This document shows positions 44,941-54,283 of a DNA stretch of 64,000 nucleotides, piece after piece (positions within the stretch are counted from its first letter, which is position 1; every line of letters starts with the position of its first letter). The notes under the pieces are model-generated. The model had not been told where the DNA came from. It searched no databases and worked only from the letters and a program-made list of their open reading frames with translations. A program made the position numbers and the translations under genes. Source of the stretch: Halopiger djelfimassiliensis (lineage in GTDB: Archaea; Halobacteriota; Halobacteria; Halobacteriales; Natrialbaceae); assembly GCF_000455365.1 (NCBI RefSeq), contig NZ_HG315684.1, positions 457,611-521,610 on the forward strand, given 5' to 3'.

Positions 44941-45957
44941 CTAGAACTCGACGGTCTCGAGGATTCCCTCCTGAATCCGGACGGCCTGCGGGAGGTAGTA
45001 ATCCTCGAGGGAATGCAACGGCATGGGCGTGTCGAACCCGGTGATGCGCTTGATGGGGGCCTCCTGGTAGAGGAGCGCGTGCTCCTGGATGGTCGTCGCC
45101 ACTTCCGCGCCGAGTCCGCCGGTCTTGGGCGCTTCGTGGACGATCGCGGCCCGGCCGGTCTTCTCGAACGAGTCGACGATAGTCTCGACATCGAGCGGCG
45201 ACAGCGTCCGGAGGTCGACGACCTCGACGTCGACGCCGTGTTCCTCGGCGAGGTTGTCCGCGGCGATGAGGGTCGGCCGGGTCATCGCTCCCCACGTGTA
45301 CACCGCGACGTCGCTTCCTTCCCGCCTGACGGCGGCGTCGCTCAGCGAAACTTCGTAGCTGCCCGTCGGAACGTCCTCGCGAAACGCGCGGTAGATCAGC
45401 TTTGGCTCGAGGAAGATCACCGGATCGGGGTCGCGGATGGACGCGATGAGCAGCCCCTTCGCGTCGGCGGGCGTACTCGGGGAGACGACCTTCAGTCCGG
45501 GCTCGTGGACGAAAAACGCCTCCTTGGACTCGGAGTGATGTTCCGGCGCACGAATCCCGCCGCCGTAGGGTGCCCGGACCACCATCGGGACCGAGTACTG
45601 GCCGTGACTGCGGCTTCGCATTCTGGCGGCGTGACTGACCAGTTGGTCGAACGCGGGATAGGAAAAGCCCATGAACTGCATCTCCGCGACGGGGCGCATC
45701 CCGGACAACGCCAGCCCGATGGCAGCACCGACGATACCCGACTCCGCAAGCGGCGTGTCGACGACGCGTTCCTCGCCGAACTCCTCGTACAGCGCCTCGG
45801 TAGCGCGGAAGACGCCGCCGTTTTTGCCGACGTCTTCGCCAAGGACGACGACGCTGTCGTCCGACGACATCTCCGTGTAGAGGCCATCACGAACCGCCTC
45901 GACGAGCGTCAGGCTGTCCGTTCTGGCATCGGTACTCGGTGTCGCAGCCGAACTCAT
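44941..45957 (-). CDS. 2-oxoacid dehydrogenase E1 beta subunit
   Basis: E1 beta of 338 residues, start ATG at 45957. Typical text: VVVLGEDVGKNGGVFRATE near 40, LAESGIVGAAIGLALSGMRPVAEMQF, PYGGGIRAPEHHSES and the C-terminal domain VEVVDLRTLSPLDVETI...HEAPKTGGLGAEVAT. Together with E1 alpha it decarboxylates a 2-oxoacid with ThDP and acylates E2. Its start overlaps the E1 alpha stop by 4 bases. Haloarchaeal complexes of this type have been linked to branched-chain or other 2-oxoacids rather than pyruvate, so the substrate is open. Confidence 0.93.
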   Translation of the reverse strand: MSSAATPSTDARTDSLTLVEAVRDGLYTEMSSDDSVVVLGEDVGKNGGVFRATEALYEEFGEERVVDTPLAESGIVGAAIGLALSGMRPVAEMQFMGFSYPAFDQLVSHAARMRSRSHGQYSVPMVVRAPYGGGIRAPEHHSESKEAFFVHEPGLKVVSPSTPADAKGLLIASIRDPDPVIFLEPKLIYRAFREDVPTGSYEVSLSDAAVRREGSDVAVYTWGAMTRPTLIAADNLAEEHGVDVEVVDLRTLSPLDVETIVDSFEKTGRAAIVHEAPKTGGLGAEVATTIQEHALLYQEAPIKRITGFDTPMPLHSLEDYYLPQAVRIQEGILETVEF

Positions 45958-47102
45958 TCTAACACCTCTGAGAAGGCTTCGTCGCCGTACTTCTCCCGGA
46001 GGGCGTTCAGTTCGTCGCGTTGCTCTCGGAGCCGTTCGGGCATCTCCTCGTAGACGTGTTCGAAGATGCGTTCCGGATCGGTCTCGGCGGCTTCGACCGT
46101 CTCCATCGCGTCGCTGATCCGCGACTCGATCCGCTCGTCGATCTCGGCGTCGTACGCCTCGTCGAGGATTCCCTCCGCGGACAGGTAGTTCCGGAGTCGG
46201 TCGAGGGGGTCTTTCTGCCGCCACGCTTCCGCCTCGTCTTCCTCGCGGTATACTGAGGGGTCGTCCGCCGTCGTGTGTGCCCCGTAACGGTACTGGACCG
46301 CCTCGATGAGGGTCGGCCGGCGTTCGTCGTCGGTCGGGTTCTTCGCCTTTCTGAGGGCGGTACGGGTGACCTCGTACATGGCGAGCGGATCGAGGCCGTC
46401 GACGCGGACCCCCTCGAGCCCGTACGCGGCGGCCTTCTGTGCGATCGTTTCGCTTGCGGTCTGTCGGTCCCGTGGCACGGAGATCGCCCACTGGTTGTTG
46501 TTACAGACGAACACCGCGGGGACGTCGAACACGCCGGCGAAGTTTAGCCCTTCGTGGAAGTCGCCTTCGGAGGTCGCCCCGTCACCGAAGTGACACAGGA
46601 CGGCGCTGTCGGTCTGCCCCTGGAGTTTGTTCCCCCAGGCCATCCCCATCGCTTGGGGGAGCTGGGTCGCGATCGGAATGTACTCCGGCATGACGTTGAC
46701 GTCGTCCGGGATCGCATACCCGTCCCGGAGGCCCCGAAGCGGTTTCAACAGCGACGCGAGACTCATACCGTGAACGTACTTAGCTGCGTGCTCGCGGTAG
46801 GTCGGGAACAGCCAGTCCTGTTCCTCGAGGGCGTAACTCGTCGCAACCTGTGCCCCCTCCTGGCCCGTCATCGGGGCGTAGGTCGCGATGCGGCCCTGTC
46901 GCTGGAGGCTGATCGCACGCTGGTCGAACCGGCGTGCGAGCTTGATGTCCTCGTACATGGCCAGCAACTCCCCGTCCGAGAGGTCGGGTACCTCGGCGTT
47001 CGGCAAGACGTTCCCGTCCTCGTCGAGGATCCGGATCGGCTCGTCGTCGACGTGCGTGGGTTCTCTGTTCGCTCGCTGGTCTGCTTCTTCTTGTGCGCTC
47101 AT
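45954..47102 (-). CDS. 2-oxoacid dehydrogenase E1 alpha subunit
   Basis: ThDP-binding E1 alpha of 382 residues, start ATG at 47102. Key motif GDGATSEGDFHEGLNFAGVFDVPAVFVCNNNQWAIS (about 180-215) is the metal/ThDP site, and RYGAHTTADDPSVYR (about 280) is the phosphorylation-loop region of the family. First gene of the E1alpha-E1beta-E2 operon. The substrate may be phenylpyruvate or branched-chain 2-oxoacids, given the aminotransferase and amino-acid symporter next door and the paa genes beyond; that link is inference. Confidence 0.93.
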   Translation of the reverse strand: MSAQEEADQRANREPTHVDDEPIRILDEDGNVLPNAEVPDLSDGELLAMYEDIKLARRFDQRAISLQRQGRIATYAPMTGQEGAQVATSYALEEQDWLFPTYREHAAKYVHGMSLASLLKPLRGLRDGYAIPDDVNVMPEYIPIATQLPQAMGMAWGNKLQGQTDSAVLCHFGDGATSEGDFHEGLNFAGVFDVPAVFVCNNNQWAISVPRDRQTASETIAQKAAAYGLEGVRVDGLDPLAMYEVTRTALRKAKNPTDDERRPTLIEAVQYRYGAHTTADDPSVYREEDEAEAWRQKDPLDRLRNYLSAEGILDEAYDAEIDERIESRISDAMETVEAAETDPERIFEHVYEEMPERLREQRDELNALREKYGDEAFSEVLE

Positions 47103-47193
47103 TGATAGTGGTGTCTGGACCGGTGGCTGCTCACGGGGCTGTACCACGGCCGGTCTGGGTGACCCCGGGATCGATGGGAACGAATCCCGTGAG

Positions 47194-47355
47194 TTATCCC
47201 CAGAGAGCGTGTCCGATGCGAGCGCGGTTCCCGCCTCGCATCGAAGCGACTTCCGCCAGTGTAAATGTAAAGAGGAAAAGCGCGCTGACGGTAGCCTCGA
47301 GCTGTCGACATGGCTCGGTCGCGGCGCGGACCTCCTGCGTACTGGCGGTTGCCAT
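47194..47355 (-). CDS. Possible 53-residue leaderless small ORF upstream of the E1 alpha gene
   Basis: From the ATG at 47355 runs MATASTQEVRAATEP..., with one hydrophobic patch (ATVSALFLFTFTLAEVASM, about 24-42). A TATA-like ACTATTAAGT lies about 27 bases upstream on the minus strand, which suits a leaderless start. There is no family resemblance. It may instead be a 5' leader of the dehydrogenase operon. The remaining bases between this ORF and the transporter (47356-47524) show nothing else. Confidence 0.25.
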   Translation of the reverse strand: MATASTQEVRAATEPCRQLEATVSALFLFTFTLAEVASMRGGNRARIGHALWG

Positions 47356-47524
47356 ATGAGACACAATTATCGAGATGATACTTAATAGTTCTGTGAGACA
47401 TACTCTCAATATCACGCGACGATGGACGACCAACCCGAGACGGAACGTCGAACAGCGGCCGGGCGGTTCTGACTCGAGAAGCGTCGTATCGGATCGGCCT
47501 ACCCGTGAAACCACTGAGCGGCCG

Positions 47525-48952
47525 TCAGTCGGCGGTATCGACGTTCTCCGTCCGAACTTCCTGTTCGGACCACAGCACCAACAGGACGAACAGAACGGTC
47601 GTGACGAGAGCAACAAGCGCGATCACGCTCGTCCCCGGGCTGTAGCCCGCCAGACTCAACGCGTCGGAGTAGAAGGTAAAGAGGAGAAACGTCGGGAACA
47701 CCGTCCCGATCGCGTACCGCCACGGGGTAGCCAGCGAGCGCGAGACCCTCCCGGCCCCGTTGCGGAACTCCTGTACTGCGTCCGGGCCGAGCACCCACGC
47801 CCCGTAGAACATGAACCCGATCAGGCCGAGCGTCAACAGGAGATCAACGAGTTGGTCAGCAAAGAGCCCGAACACGTCCGCGTTGAAGGCGTTCAGGGCA
47901 CCCGTCCCGACGATCAGGACGAACATTCCCCGCGTCGCCATCGAACGCTCGAGGTCGAATTCGTCGACGACGAACGCGACGGGAATCTCGAGGATGCTGA
48001 TCGAACTGGTGATCGCGGCCAGCAAAACGACGAGGAAGAACACGGCCCCGAGAAGCTGTCCTGCAGGGAGTGTCGCGAACGCGCCGGCGATGCTCACGAA
48101 GAGTGCGCCGGGTCCGCCGCCGGTCGGCCCCCCGGCGAACGAAAAGAGGAGCGGAAACACGACGAGGCCGGCAAGAATTCCGATACTGAGGTTGAGTCCG
48201 GCGATCATCGTCGCGTCGAACGGCAGCGATCTATCGTCGTCGATGTACGAGGCGTACGTGATCATCGTCCCGCCACCGACCGAGAGGGTAAAAAGCGCCT
48301 GCCCGGCGGCAGAGCCGAGGACGGCGAGGAAGTTGTCAGCGAGGTATCCCCCGTCGAAGGCCAGATAGAACTGGTATCCCTCGATCGCGTTGGGCTGCCG
48401 TGAGGCCCAGATGGCGAGAGCAACGAGCAAAACGGCGATACCCGGCATCATGAACTTCGTCGTCGCCTCGATGCCCCGCCGTACCCCGGCCATCACGATG
48501 AGCGCGGTCACGCCGAGAAACGCGATTTGATACAGGAAGGCGCTCGTTCCGAAGTTGATCGCCTCGAAATGAGCGCCGGGATCGGCGAAGTACGCCCCGG
48601 TAAAGCTCTCGACGAAATACCGGAGTATCCATCCCCCGACGACGCTGTAAAACGAGATCAGTACGACGGAGGTGACGACACACAGTACTCCAAGGAGCGT
48701 CCACGCTCGCGATCCCTTCAACGATTTAAACGCCCCGACCGGATTTCGTTTCGAGCGTCGCCCGATCACGAACGCTGTCAGCAGTCCCGGAACGCCGATC
48801 CCGAGCACGATGAGGAGGTACATCAGCAAGAACGCACTCCCCCCGTTCTCCGCCGTCATCCACGGAAACCGCCAGATATTCCCCAGTCCGACGGCGCTCC
48901 CGACCGCCGCCAGAATGAATCCGATACGACTTGCCCAGGTCTCGCGTGACAT
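47525..48952 (-). CDS. NSS-family sodium-dependent amino-acid symporter
   Basis: Membrane transporter of 475 residues of the LeuT/NSS family. The unwound first helix has the diagnostic VGSAVGLGNIWRFPW (about 17-31), followed by ENGGSAFLL. Helix 6 and helix 8 regions (LFTLSVGGGTMITYASY) carry sodium-site residues. About twelve helices are visible. NSS proteins import amino acids with sodium. It lies downstream of the aminotransferase gene (same strand) and beside the 2-oxoacid dehydrogenase operon, suggesting uptake of the amino acid that these enzymes degrade. Confidence 0.93.
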   Translation of the reverse strand: MSRETWASRIGFILAAVGSAVGLGNIWRFPWMTAENGGSAFLLMYLLIVLGIGVPGLLTAFVIGRRSKRNPVGAFKSLKGSRAWTLLGVLCVVTSVVLISFYSVVGGWILRYFVESFTGAYFADPGAHFEAINFGTSAFLYQIAFLGVTALIVMAGVRRGIEATTKFMMPGIAVLLVALAIWASRQPNAIEGYQFYLAFDGGYLADNFLAVLGSAAGQALFTLSVGGGTMITYASYIDDDRSLPFDATMIAGLNLSIGILAGLVVFPLLFSFAGGPTGGGPGALFVSIAGAFATLPAGQLLGAVFFLVVLLAAITSSISILEIPVAFVVDEFDLERSMATRGMFVLIVGTGALNAFNADVFGLFADQLVDLLLTLGLIGFMFYGAWVLGPDAVQEFRNGAGRVSRSLATPWRYAIGTVFPTFLLFTFYSDALSLAGYSPGTSVIALVALVTTVLFVLLVLWSEQEVRTENVDTAD

Positions 48953-49070
48953 GCAATATCATATAACATAAACTGGCATAATAAAGGCTTTCCATTAATT
49001 CCGAAAATAACCGGTGTATAGTATAGCTCTGTTGAGAATAGAACAGCGACGACTGGCCGGAAGACGGCCG

Positions 49071-50192
49071 TTAGAAGGAGGTTCGAGTAACCGACCGCAT
49101 CACTTCCAGCGACTCTTTCAACTCCGGTATTCCGGTCGCATACGACAGTCGAGCGTACCCCGCGCCGTGTTCCCCGAACGCCTCGCCGGGAACGACGACG
49201 ACGCCGTTCTCGAGCACCGCCTCGCACCACCCTTCGGGTACCTCCGGCATCGCGTAGAACGCCCCCTCGGGCGTCGGCGTCGGGAGGCCGATGTCTTCCA
49301 GCCCGTCGAGCAGGACATCGCGCCGGTTCTCGAACGCGTCGACCATCTCCTCGATGGGGTCCTGTGGCCCCGTCAGCGCAGCCGCCGCGGCGTACTGGGC
49401 CGGCGCGCTCGCACAGGCCTGGACGTACTGGTGGACGCGCAACATCCGTTCGATGCGATCGGAACTCGCGACGACCCAGCCGAGTCGCCAGCCTGTCATC
49501 GAGTACGCCTTCGAGCAGGCGTTTACCTGGACCACGTTGTCGGTCGTCGCAAACGCCATGGGACTGTAGTGGTCGCCGTCGAACACGATGTGTTCGTAGA
49601 CTTCGTCGGACAGGCAGACGACATCCCGTTCGTCGGCGAGACGAGCGAACGCGCGCATATCCGCTTCGGACTGGACTGCACCCGTCGGGTTGGCCGGGCT
49701 GTTGACGATAAACAGCGACGTGTCGTCGGTGATCGCTGCTTCGACCGTCTCGGGGTCGAGGGTCAGGTCGTCCCTGAGTGGGACGGGTTTGGGCGTCCCG
49801 CCCGCGAGCAGTATCAACTGTTCGTATGCAACGAACCCGGGATCCGGATAGATCACCTCGTCGCCCGGCTCCACGTGGGCCTCGATGGCGATATGGAGCG
49901 CTTCGCTTCCGCCCGCCGTCGCGATGACGTCGTCCGGATCGACCGAGAGCCCGTTGTCCCGTTCGTACTTGGTACTGATCGCCTCCCGGAGTTCGGGGAT
50001 CCCTTTGTTCGACGTGTACGAGTCGACGGTCCCCTCCTCGATCGCGGTGAGAGCGGCGTCCCTGGCGTGCTCGGGCGTCGGAAAGTCCGGCTGTCCGATG
50101 CCGAGGTTGATATCGTCCTCGCTTGCAGCCTCGAACACTTCCCTGATTCCACTGATATCCATCTCTTCGACGCGCGTTGCGTATCTACTCAT
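49071..50192 (-). CDS. PLP-dependent aminotransferase, class I/II
   Basis: Aminotransferase of 373 residues. The PLP lysine is in NACSKAYSMTGWRLGW (about 228-243). Other landmarks are the tyrosine/aspartate region NSPANPTGAV and SDEVYEHIVFDG, and the substrate arginine in YARLSYATG (about 350). The wording matches the aspartate/aromatic (AspC/ArAT) subgroup (fold I). Its place between the HTH regulator and the NSS symporter suggests transamination of an imported amino acid to a 2-oxoacid. Specificity is not decided. Confidence 0.9.
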   Translation of the reverse strand: MSRYATRVEEMDISGIREVFEAASEDDINLGIGQPDFPTPEHARDAALTAIEEGTVDSYTSNKGIPELREAISTKYERDNGLSVDPDDVIATAGGSEALHIAIEAHVEPGDEVIYPDPGFVAYEQLILLAGGTPKPVPLRDDLTLDPETVEAAITDDTSLFIVNSPANPTGAVQSEADMRAFARLADERDVVCLSDEVYEHIVFDGDHYSPMAFATTDNVVQVNACSKAYSMTGWRLGWVVASSDRIERMLRVHQYVQACASAPAQYAAAAALTGPQDPIEEMVDAFENRRDVLLDGLEDIGLPTPTPEGAFYAMPEVPEGWCEAVLENGVVVVPGEAFGEHGAGYARLSYATGIPELKESLEVMRSVTRTSF

Positions 50193-50245
50193 TGTTGGAT
50201 CGCTTGTCGTTGATGTGGTGCGTTCTCACGTCGTTTGTCCGCGAG

Positions 50246-50527
50246 CTACCGGTTCGGCTCCCTGTCCTCGAGCGTCAACCTGTACAGACGCTTCCGGGCG
50301 TCGGTCCAGCAGTGCCTGCTCTCGAGGTGATCGTCGTCCTCCAGCGTGTTCACCGCGTGACGGACCGTTCTGGCCGGAAGCATCGTTTCCTCGACGAGAT
50401 CCCGCTGTGTCATCTCCCCGTGGACGGTCAGGACTTTCGCAACGAGCTTCGCGCTCGGTGGGTACTCCCGCAACTGAGAGGCGTTCTGGCCCCAGGTCTG
50501 CTCTCGTGGCTGGACACCGTATGACAT
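50246..50527 (-). CDS. Small MarR-like winged-helix regulator
   Basis: Protein of 93 residues (start ATG at 50527, MSYGVQPREQTWGQNASQL). The core AKLVAKVLTVHGEMTQRDLVEETMLPARTVRHAVNTLEDDDHL is a winged HTH, with a short wing and a charged tail. A TATA-like AATATGA sits about 25 bases upstream on the minus strand. It lies 53 bases before the aminotransferase gene in the same direction and could regulate the aminotransferase/symporter/dehydrogenase genes; no operator is evident. Confidence 0.78.
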   Translation of the reverse strand: MSYGVQPREQTWGQNASQLREYPPSAKLVAKVLTVHGEMTQRDLVEETMLPARTVRHAVNTLEDDDHLESRHCWTDARKRLYRLTLEDREPNR

Positions 50528-51210
50528 GATCGCGTCTATACCCTCATATTCCGTCGTGAAAACTGTTTCGTTGTGAAAGATCGTGTTGATGTCGCGGACT
50601 CGCACCGGTTCGGGCGGGCTGAAACCGGACAACGGACCCACTGGTTCCGTGCGTTTCTGGCCGATCGCCGTCGAGGTTGTCCGAGTGATTCGGATAGATG
50701 ACCGTTCGCACCGGATACCGATACTGACTTCACAACGGGTAGAAAACCGATCGTCGGATTTCTTCGGCCGGGAGCGCCGATTCTTTTCGAACGAATCGGT
50801 CGAAGGGGTAGAATACGATCCGAATAGCTCGAATTTCGTCCGAAAGTGATAGAAATCCATGGCTCTTGACACCAGTGAAAGCCGACCGAACGGGCCGCAT
50901 ACCGTCTCGTCACGGCGCTTGACTGCAGGCGATACGGAACGAATCATACGGAACCGAAACCGTCACAGCGACCGAGACGCAGTACTTGTCGGGCGGAAAC
51001 GGATGGAATAACAGCCCTGTATTTACAACTGTACATTCGTAATTCACTGCCGCGTTCGGTGGGGGAAGAGGAACAAGTTACTCGGACAAACGACGGAAGC
51101 GCGATCGGGTGACCGGCCACGACCGGATCCCGACTCGACCGGGATCGGGTGCCCGAGTCGACGGTGGGTCGAACCCCTGTCGCCCCGGGCACGGCGGGGC
51201 CCGAACAGTA
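50528..51210 (-). other. Long gene-poor intergenic region
   Basis: About 680 bases. I see no convincing gene. A long open frame upstream of the small HTH gene has non-haloarchaeal composition (many Arg, Ser, Thr) and no family match. The HTH gene's promoter lies at its right end (about 50545-50555). No strong palindrome was found here apart from ordinary TCGA-rich text near 50795-50830. Confidence 0.4.
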
Positions 51211-51987
51211 CTACGTCGAACTGTATCGAAGGTTGATATGGATCTCGTCGATCGCCGCGAGGAGTTTGTCCGGGAGTTCGTCTTTCAGGTAGTCGCCTTT
51301 CACCCGGTTTGCCGGCCCGGAGATGCTTATGCCGCCGATCGGCGTCCCCTCGTCGTTCCGGATCGGTGCACCGACCGCGTTCAGCCCCTCGATCGATTCG
51401 CCGGTGTTGAACGCGTACCCCCGGTCCCGAATCGCCTCCAGTTCCTCACGGAGTGCATCCGCATCGGTGATGGTGTGATCGGTCATCCGCAACAGGCCCT
51501 GTCGATCGATGATCGCCCGGAACTCTTCCTCGTCGAGATACGCCAGTATGGCCTTGCCCGCGGCGAGTTGGTGAAGGTATCGTCGCTGTCCAACCCGTGC
51601 GGAGGTCCGCAGCGGGCTGTCGCCCGATGCTTTGTAGAGGTGGACGCTGAAATCACCTTCCTTCGCGACGAGCCAGACCTTTTCTCCGGTTTCTTCGGCC
51701 AGTCGATCGACCTGTCGCCGACCGACATCGAAAAACGGGACGCGGTTGCGGGCGCTGATCCCGAAGTCCAGAAACCGAAGGCCGAGGTAGAACCCGCCGT
51801 CCTCCCTGACGAGCAAGTCGTTGTCCTCGAGCGTGAGGAGATGCCGGTGAATCGTACTGCGAGCGAGATCCAACTCGTCGGTCAGTTCGTCGAGCGTCCC
51901 GCCGGGGTTTTGCTTCAGTTGCTCGAGGATCCGGATCGACGACTCCGTCGTCGTGACCGGCCGATTCGATCGCGAGGTGTCGTCCAT
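51211..51987 (-). CDS. IclR-family transcriptional regulator (second copy)
   Basis: Regulator of 258 residues, paralogous to the one at 33415. The winged HTH (about 14-80) has LTDELDLARSTIHRHLLTLEDNDLL. The effector domain shows ARVGQRRYLHQLAAGKAILAYL and ISGPANRVKGDYL. It stands at the edge of the phenylacetate cluster, and IclR proteins are common in aromatic catabolism, so control of the paa genes is a fair guess. The strongest palindrome of the window lies 144 bases upstream of its ATG. Confidence 0.9.
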   Translation of the reverse strand: MDDTSRSNRPVTTTESSIRILEQLKQNPGGTLDELTDELDLARSTIHRHLLTLEDNDLLVREDGGFYLGLRFLDFGISARNRVPFFDVGRRQVDRLAEETGEKVWLVAKEGDFSVHLYKASGDSPLRTSARVGQRRYLHQLAAGKAILAYLDEEEFRAIIDRQGLLRMTDHTITDADALREELEAIRDRGYAFNTGESIEGLNAVGAPIRNDEGTPIGGISISGPANRVKGDYLKDELPDKLLAAIDEIHINLRYSST

Positions 51988-52130
51988 GTCCCCTTATCGA
52001 GGGAGGGACGGTTTAGTTTTTGTTCTGGCAGAAAACAACACCTGTATCCGCGTCGAAAATTCGAACGGCCGTCGGTGCTACCGCGTCCGTCCCGGCAGGT
52101 TCGACGAGCCGCCGGTGGCCAGCAGGCGAC

Positions 52131-52151
52131 GCGTTCGAAAGATTCGAACGC
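52131..52151. promoter_or_regulatory. 21-bp palindrome GCGTTCGA-N5-TCGAACGC, candidate IclR operator 3
   Basis: 8+8 perfect arms around AAGAT, containing the same GTTCGA-N5-TCGAAC as at 33225 and 33374. It lies between the small gene ending at 52218 and the IclR start. TTCGAAC half-sites also occur at about 52061 and 52178. Confidence 0.55.
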
Positions 52152-52217
52152 GACCCGCTCCCGTCGTCGGTTTTCGGTATTCGAACGGTCGCGATCGTTT
52201 CGGGAGCCGACACCGGA

Positions 52218-52397
52218 TCAATCGGGACCGCTCTCGTCGTCGATGAGCCGTCGGATCTCGTCCTCGGACAGGAGATCGATCAGCTCCGCGTCGCCGTTCC
52301 TGTAGGCCTCCAGCTCCGACTCGGAGAGGGACGCCTCGAGCCGTTCCCCCTCGAGCGCGTCGTCGATGTCTTCCGGATCGTACCCGGGTACAGGCAT
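52218..52397 (-). CDS. Small acidic protein upstream of the IclR gene
   Basis: Protein of 59 residues from the ATG at 52397 (MPVPGYDPEDIDDALEGERLEASLSESELEAYRNGDAELIDLL...). It is highly acidic and helical, with no cysteines and no membrane helix. It follows the thioesterase gene by 44 bases in the same direction. No family is recognised; it may be a haloarchaeal accessory of the paa region. Confidence 0.6.
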   Translation of the reverse strand: MPVPGYDPEDIDDALEGERLEASLSESELEAYRNGDAELIDLLSEDEIRRLIDDESGPD

Positions 52398-52441
52398 GGC
52401 GACACGTCCCACCTCGAGGGCCTTATAGTCCGGTTCGACCG

Positions 52442-52828
52442 TTAGCCGGTCTTGTAGACGCCGCGCGCGTCGGCGATGTGGGTCTCGTCGTCTTCGGCGT
52501 ACACGTCGACGTCGACGACGCCGACGTCGTTGCCACAGCGGACGACGTCGGCTTCGGCGTAGAGATCGCCCGTCCCGGCGCTGAGATAGTCGATCCGCAT
52601 GTCGATCGTCGGCACCGGCTGGTCGACCACCGAGACCAGCGCCGCCCCGCCGACGGTGTCCGCGAGCGTGAAGGTGACGCCGCCGTGGGCCATCAGCTGG
52701 TCCTCGTTCCAGGAGAGGTCCTCCGTCATCTCGAGTCGGCCCTCGGCGTGGCCGTCGGCGCATTCGGTGACGTCGATTCCGAGCAGGGACGCGAAGGGCA
52801 TCCCCTCGAAGAAGGATTCGATGTCCAT
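52442..52828 (-). CDS. paaI: PaaI-family hotdog thioesterase
   Basis: Hotdog thioesterase of 128 residues. The conserved NEDQLMAHGGVTFTLADTVGGAAL (about 40-63) holds the Asn, HGG and catalytic Asp arrangement of PaaI. PaaI hydrolyses ring-hydroxylated phenylacetyl-CoA derivatives that otherwise trap CoA. It lies 63 bases after the paaK gene on the same strand, in keeping with the phenylacetate cluster. Confidence 0.85.
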   Translation of the reverse strand: MDIESFFEGMPFASLLGIDVTECADGHAEGRLEMTEDLSWNEDQLMAHGGVTFTLADTVGGAALVSVVDQPVPTIDMRIDYLSAGTGDLYAEADVVRCGNDVGVVDVDVYAEDDETHIADARGVYKTG

Positions 52829-52891
52829 GCAACACGGTTGTCCGCCGAACGATAATAAATGTGCCAGCTAGTGGAACCGTTTGCCTCGACG

Positions 52892-54175
52892 TCACCGGTG
52901 GTCGAAGACCCGCCTTACCTTCCCGACCTCGGTCCGTTCGATCGTTCCGTACTCGACGAGTTCGAGCGCATCGGGCGTGATCGACAGGGCGTTCGCTAAT
53001 CGCTTGCGGACGGCCGCACGGAGTCTGTCAGCGTCACCGTCGAACCCCGCTTCCAGTTCGATCGTGAGTTCGAAGCGATCGAGGGCGTCCTCGCGGTAGA
53101 GATCGATGCGGTAGTAAGGAGCGACGGCGTCGAACTCGAGGACGACGGCTTCGATCTGGCTGGGATAGAGGTTGACGCCACGGACGATCAGCAGGTCATC
53201 GGTGCGGCCGGTGACGCCGTCCATGCGGACCATCGTGCGGCCACACTCGCATTCGTCGTAGGTGAGTGTAGTCAGATCGCCGGTGCGGTACCGAAGCACC
53301 GGCAGGGCCTCCTTCGACAGCGACGTCAGAACCAGTTCGCCCTCCTCGCCCGCCGGCAGCGGTTCGCCAGTCTCTGGGTCGATCACCTCGGGATAGAAGT
53401 GATCTTCCCAGACGTGCAGTCCGGACTGAGCTTCGCGACATTCGACGGCGACGCCCGGCCCGATCAGTTCCGAGAGGCCGTAGTTTTCGATCCCCGTCGC
53501 GTCCAGCCGCGATTCGATCTCCTCGCGCATCGGCTCGGTGCAGGGCTCGGCTCCGAAAAGGACCGTCGAGATCGACAGCGCCCGGGGGTCGACGCCCATC
53601 TCCGCGGCCGTTTCGGCGAAGTAAATCGCGTACGACGGCGTACAGCCGAGCGAATCGCTCTCGAGATCACGCGCGAGTTCGACCTGTCGCCGGGTGTTGC
53701 CGCTGCTTGCGGGGATGACCGTCGCCCCGAGTTCCTCGGCACCGCCGTGGAACCCGAGCCCGCCCGTAAAGAGCCCGTAGGCGTAGGCGTTCTGGAACGT
53801 CTCGCCTCGCTCGATCCCCGCCGCTGCCATCGATCGAGCCATCACCTCGTTCCAGCGGTCGAGATCGGAGCGGGTGTAGGCGACGATCTTGGGATTGCCG
53901 GTAGTACCGGAGGAGGCGTGGACGCGCCGGATGCGGTCGTCGTCGACGGCGAACAGCCCGTCGGGGTACTCCTCGCGGAAGTCGGCTTTGGTCGTCAACG
54001 GCAGCGCCGAGAGATCGTCGACGGTCTCGATTTCGGCCGGCGAAATACCCGCCGCGTCGAGGGTCTCGCGGTAGAACGGAACGGTCCGGTAGGCGTACTG
54101 GACGGTCTCGCGGAGCCGTTCGTTCTGTGTCACCCGTAACTCCTCGCGGGGCACTCGTTCGATACGCTCTGGCAT
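52892..54175 (-). CDS. paaK: Phenylacetate--CoA ligase, copy 1
   Basis: AMP-forming ligase of 427 residues converting phenylacetate to phenylacetyl-CoA. It opens with LRETVQYAYRTVPFYRETLDAAGI and has the AMP-binding loop ASSGTTGNPKIVAYTRSD (about 90-107), LFGAEPCTEPMREEIE, the YRTGD hinge aspartate and the C-terminal GRTDDLLIVRGVNLYPSQIE. Length and motifs match PaaK. Parts are almost identical in DNA to copy 2 at 59179 while other parts differ, so the pair looks like a gene-conversion mosaic. Confidence 0.9.
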   Translation of the reverse strand: MPERIERVPREELRVTQNERLRETVQYAYRTVPFYRETLDAAGISPAEIETVDDLSALPLTTKADFREEYPDGLFAVDDDRIRRVHASSGTTGNPKIVAYTRSDLDRWNEVMARSMAAAGIERGETFQNAYAYGLFTGGLGFHGGAEELGATVIPASSGNTRRQVELARDLESDSLGCTPSYAIYFAETAAEMGVDPRALSISTVLFGAEPCTEPMREEIESRLDATGIENYGLSELIGPGVAVECREAQSGLHVWEDHFYPEVIDPETGEPLPAGEEGELVLTSLSKEALPVLRYRTGDLTTLTYDECECGRTMVRMDGVTGRTDDLLIVRGVNLYPSQIEAVVLEFDAVAPYYRIDLYREDALDRFELTIELEAGFDGDADRLRAAVRKRLANALSITPDALELVEYGTIERTEVGKVRRVFDHR

Positions 54176-54283
54176 GCGTTCGTCTTTCGCTCACGCAATC
54201 GATCCTCAAAACCTTTCGTCCGATCGGGGGTCTCGGGTCCGGCGAGCGTCGCGATGTCCGTTCGGCTCCACGGTCCTGACAGT

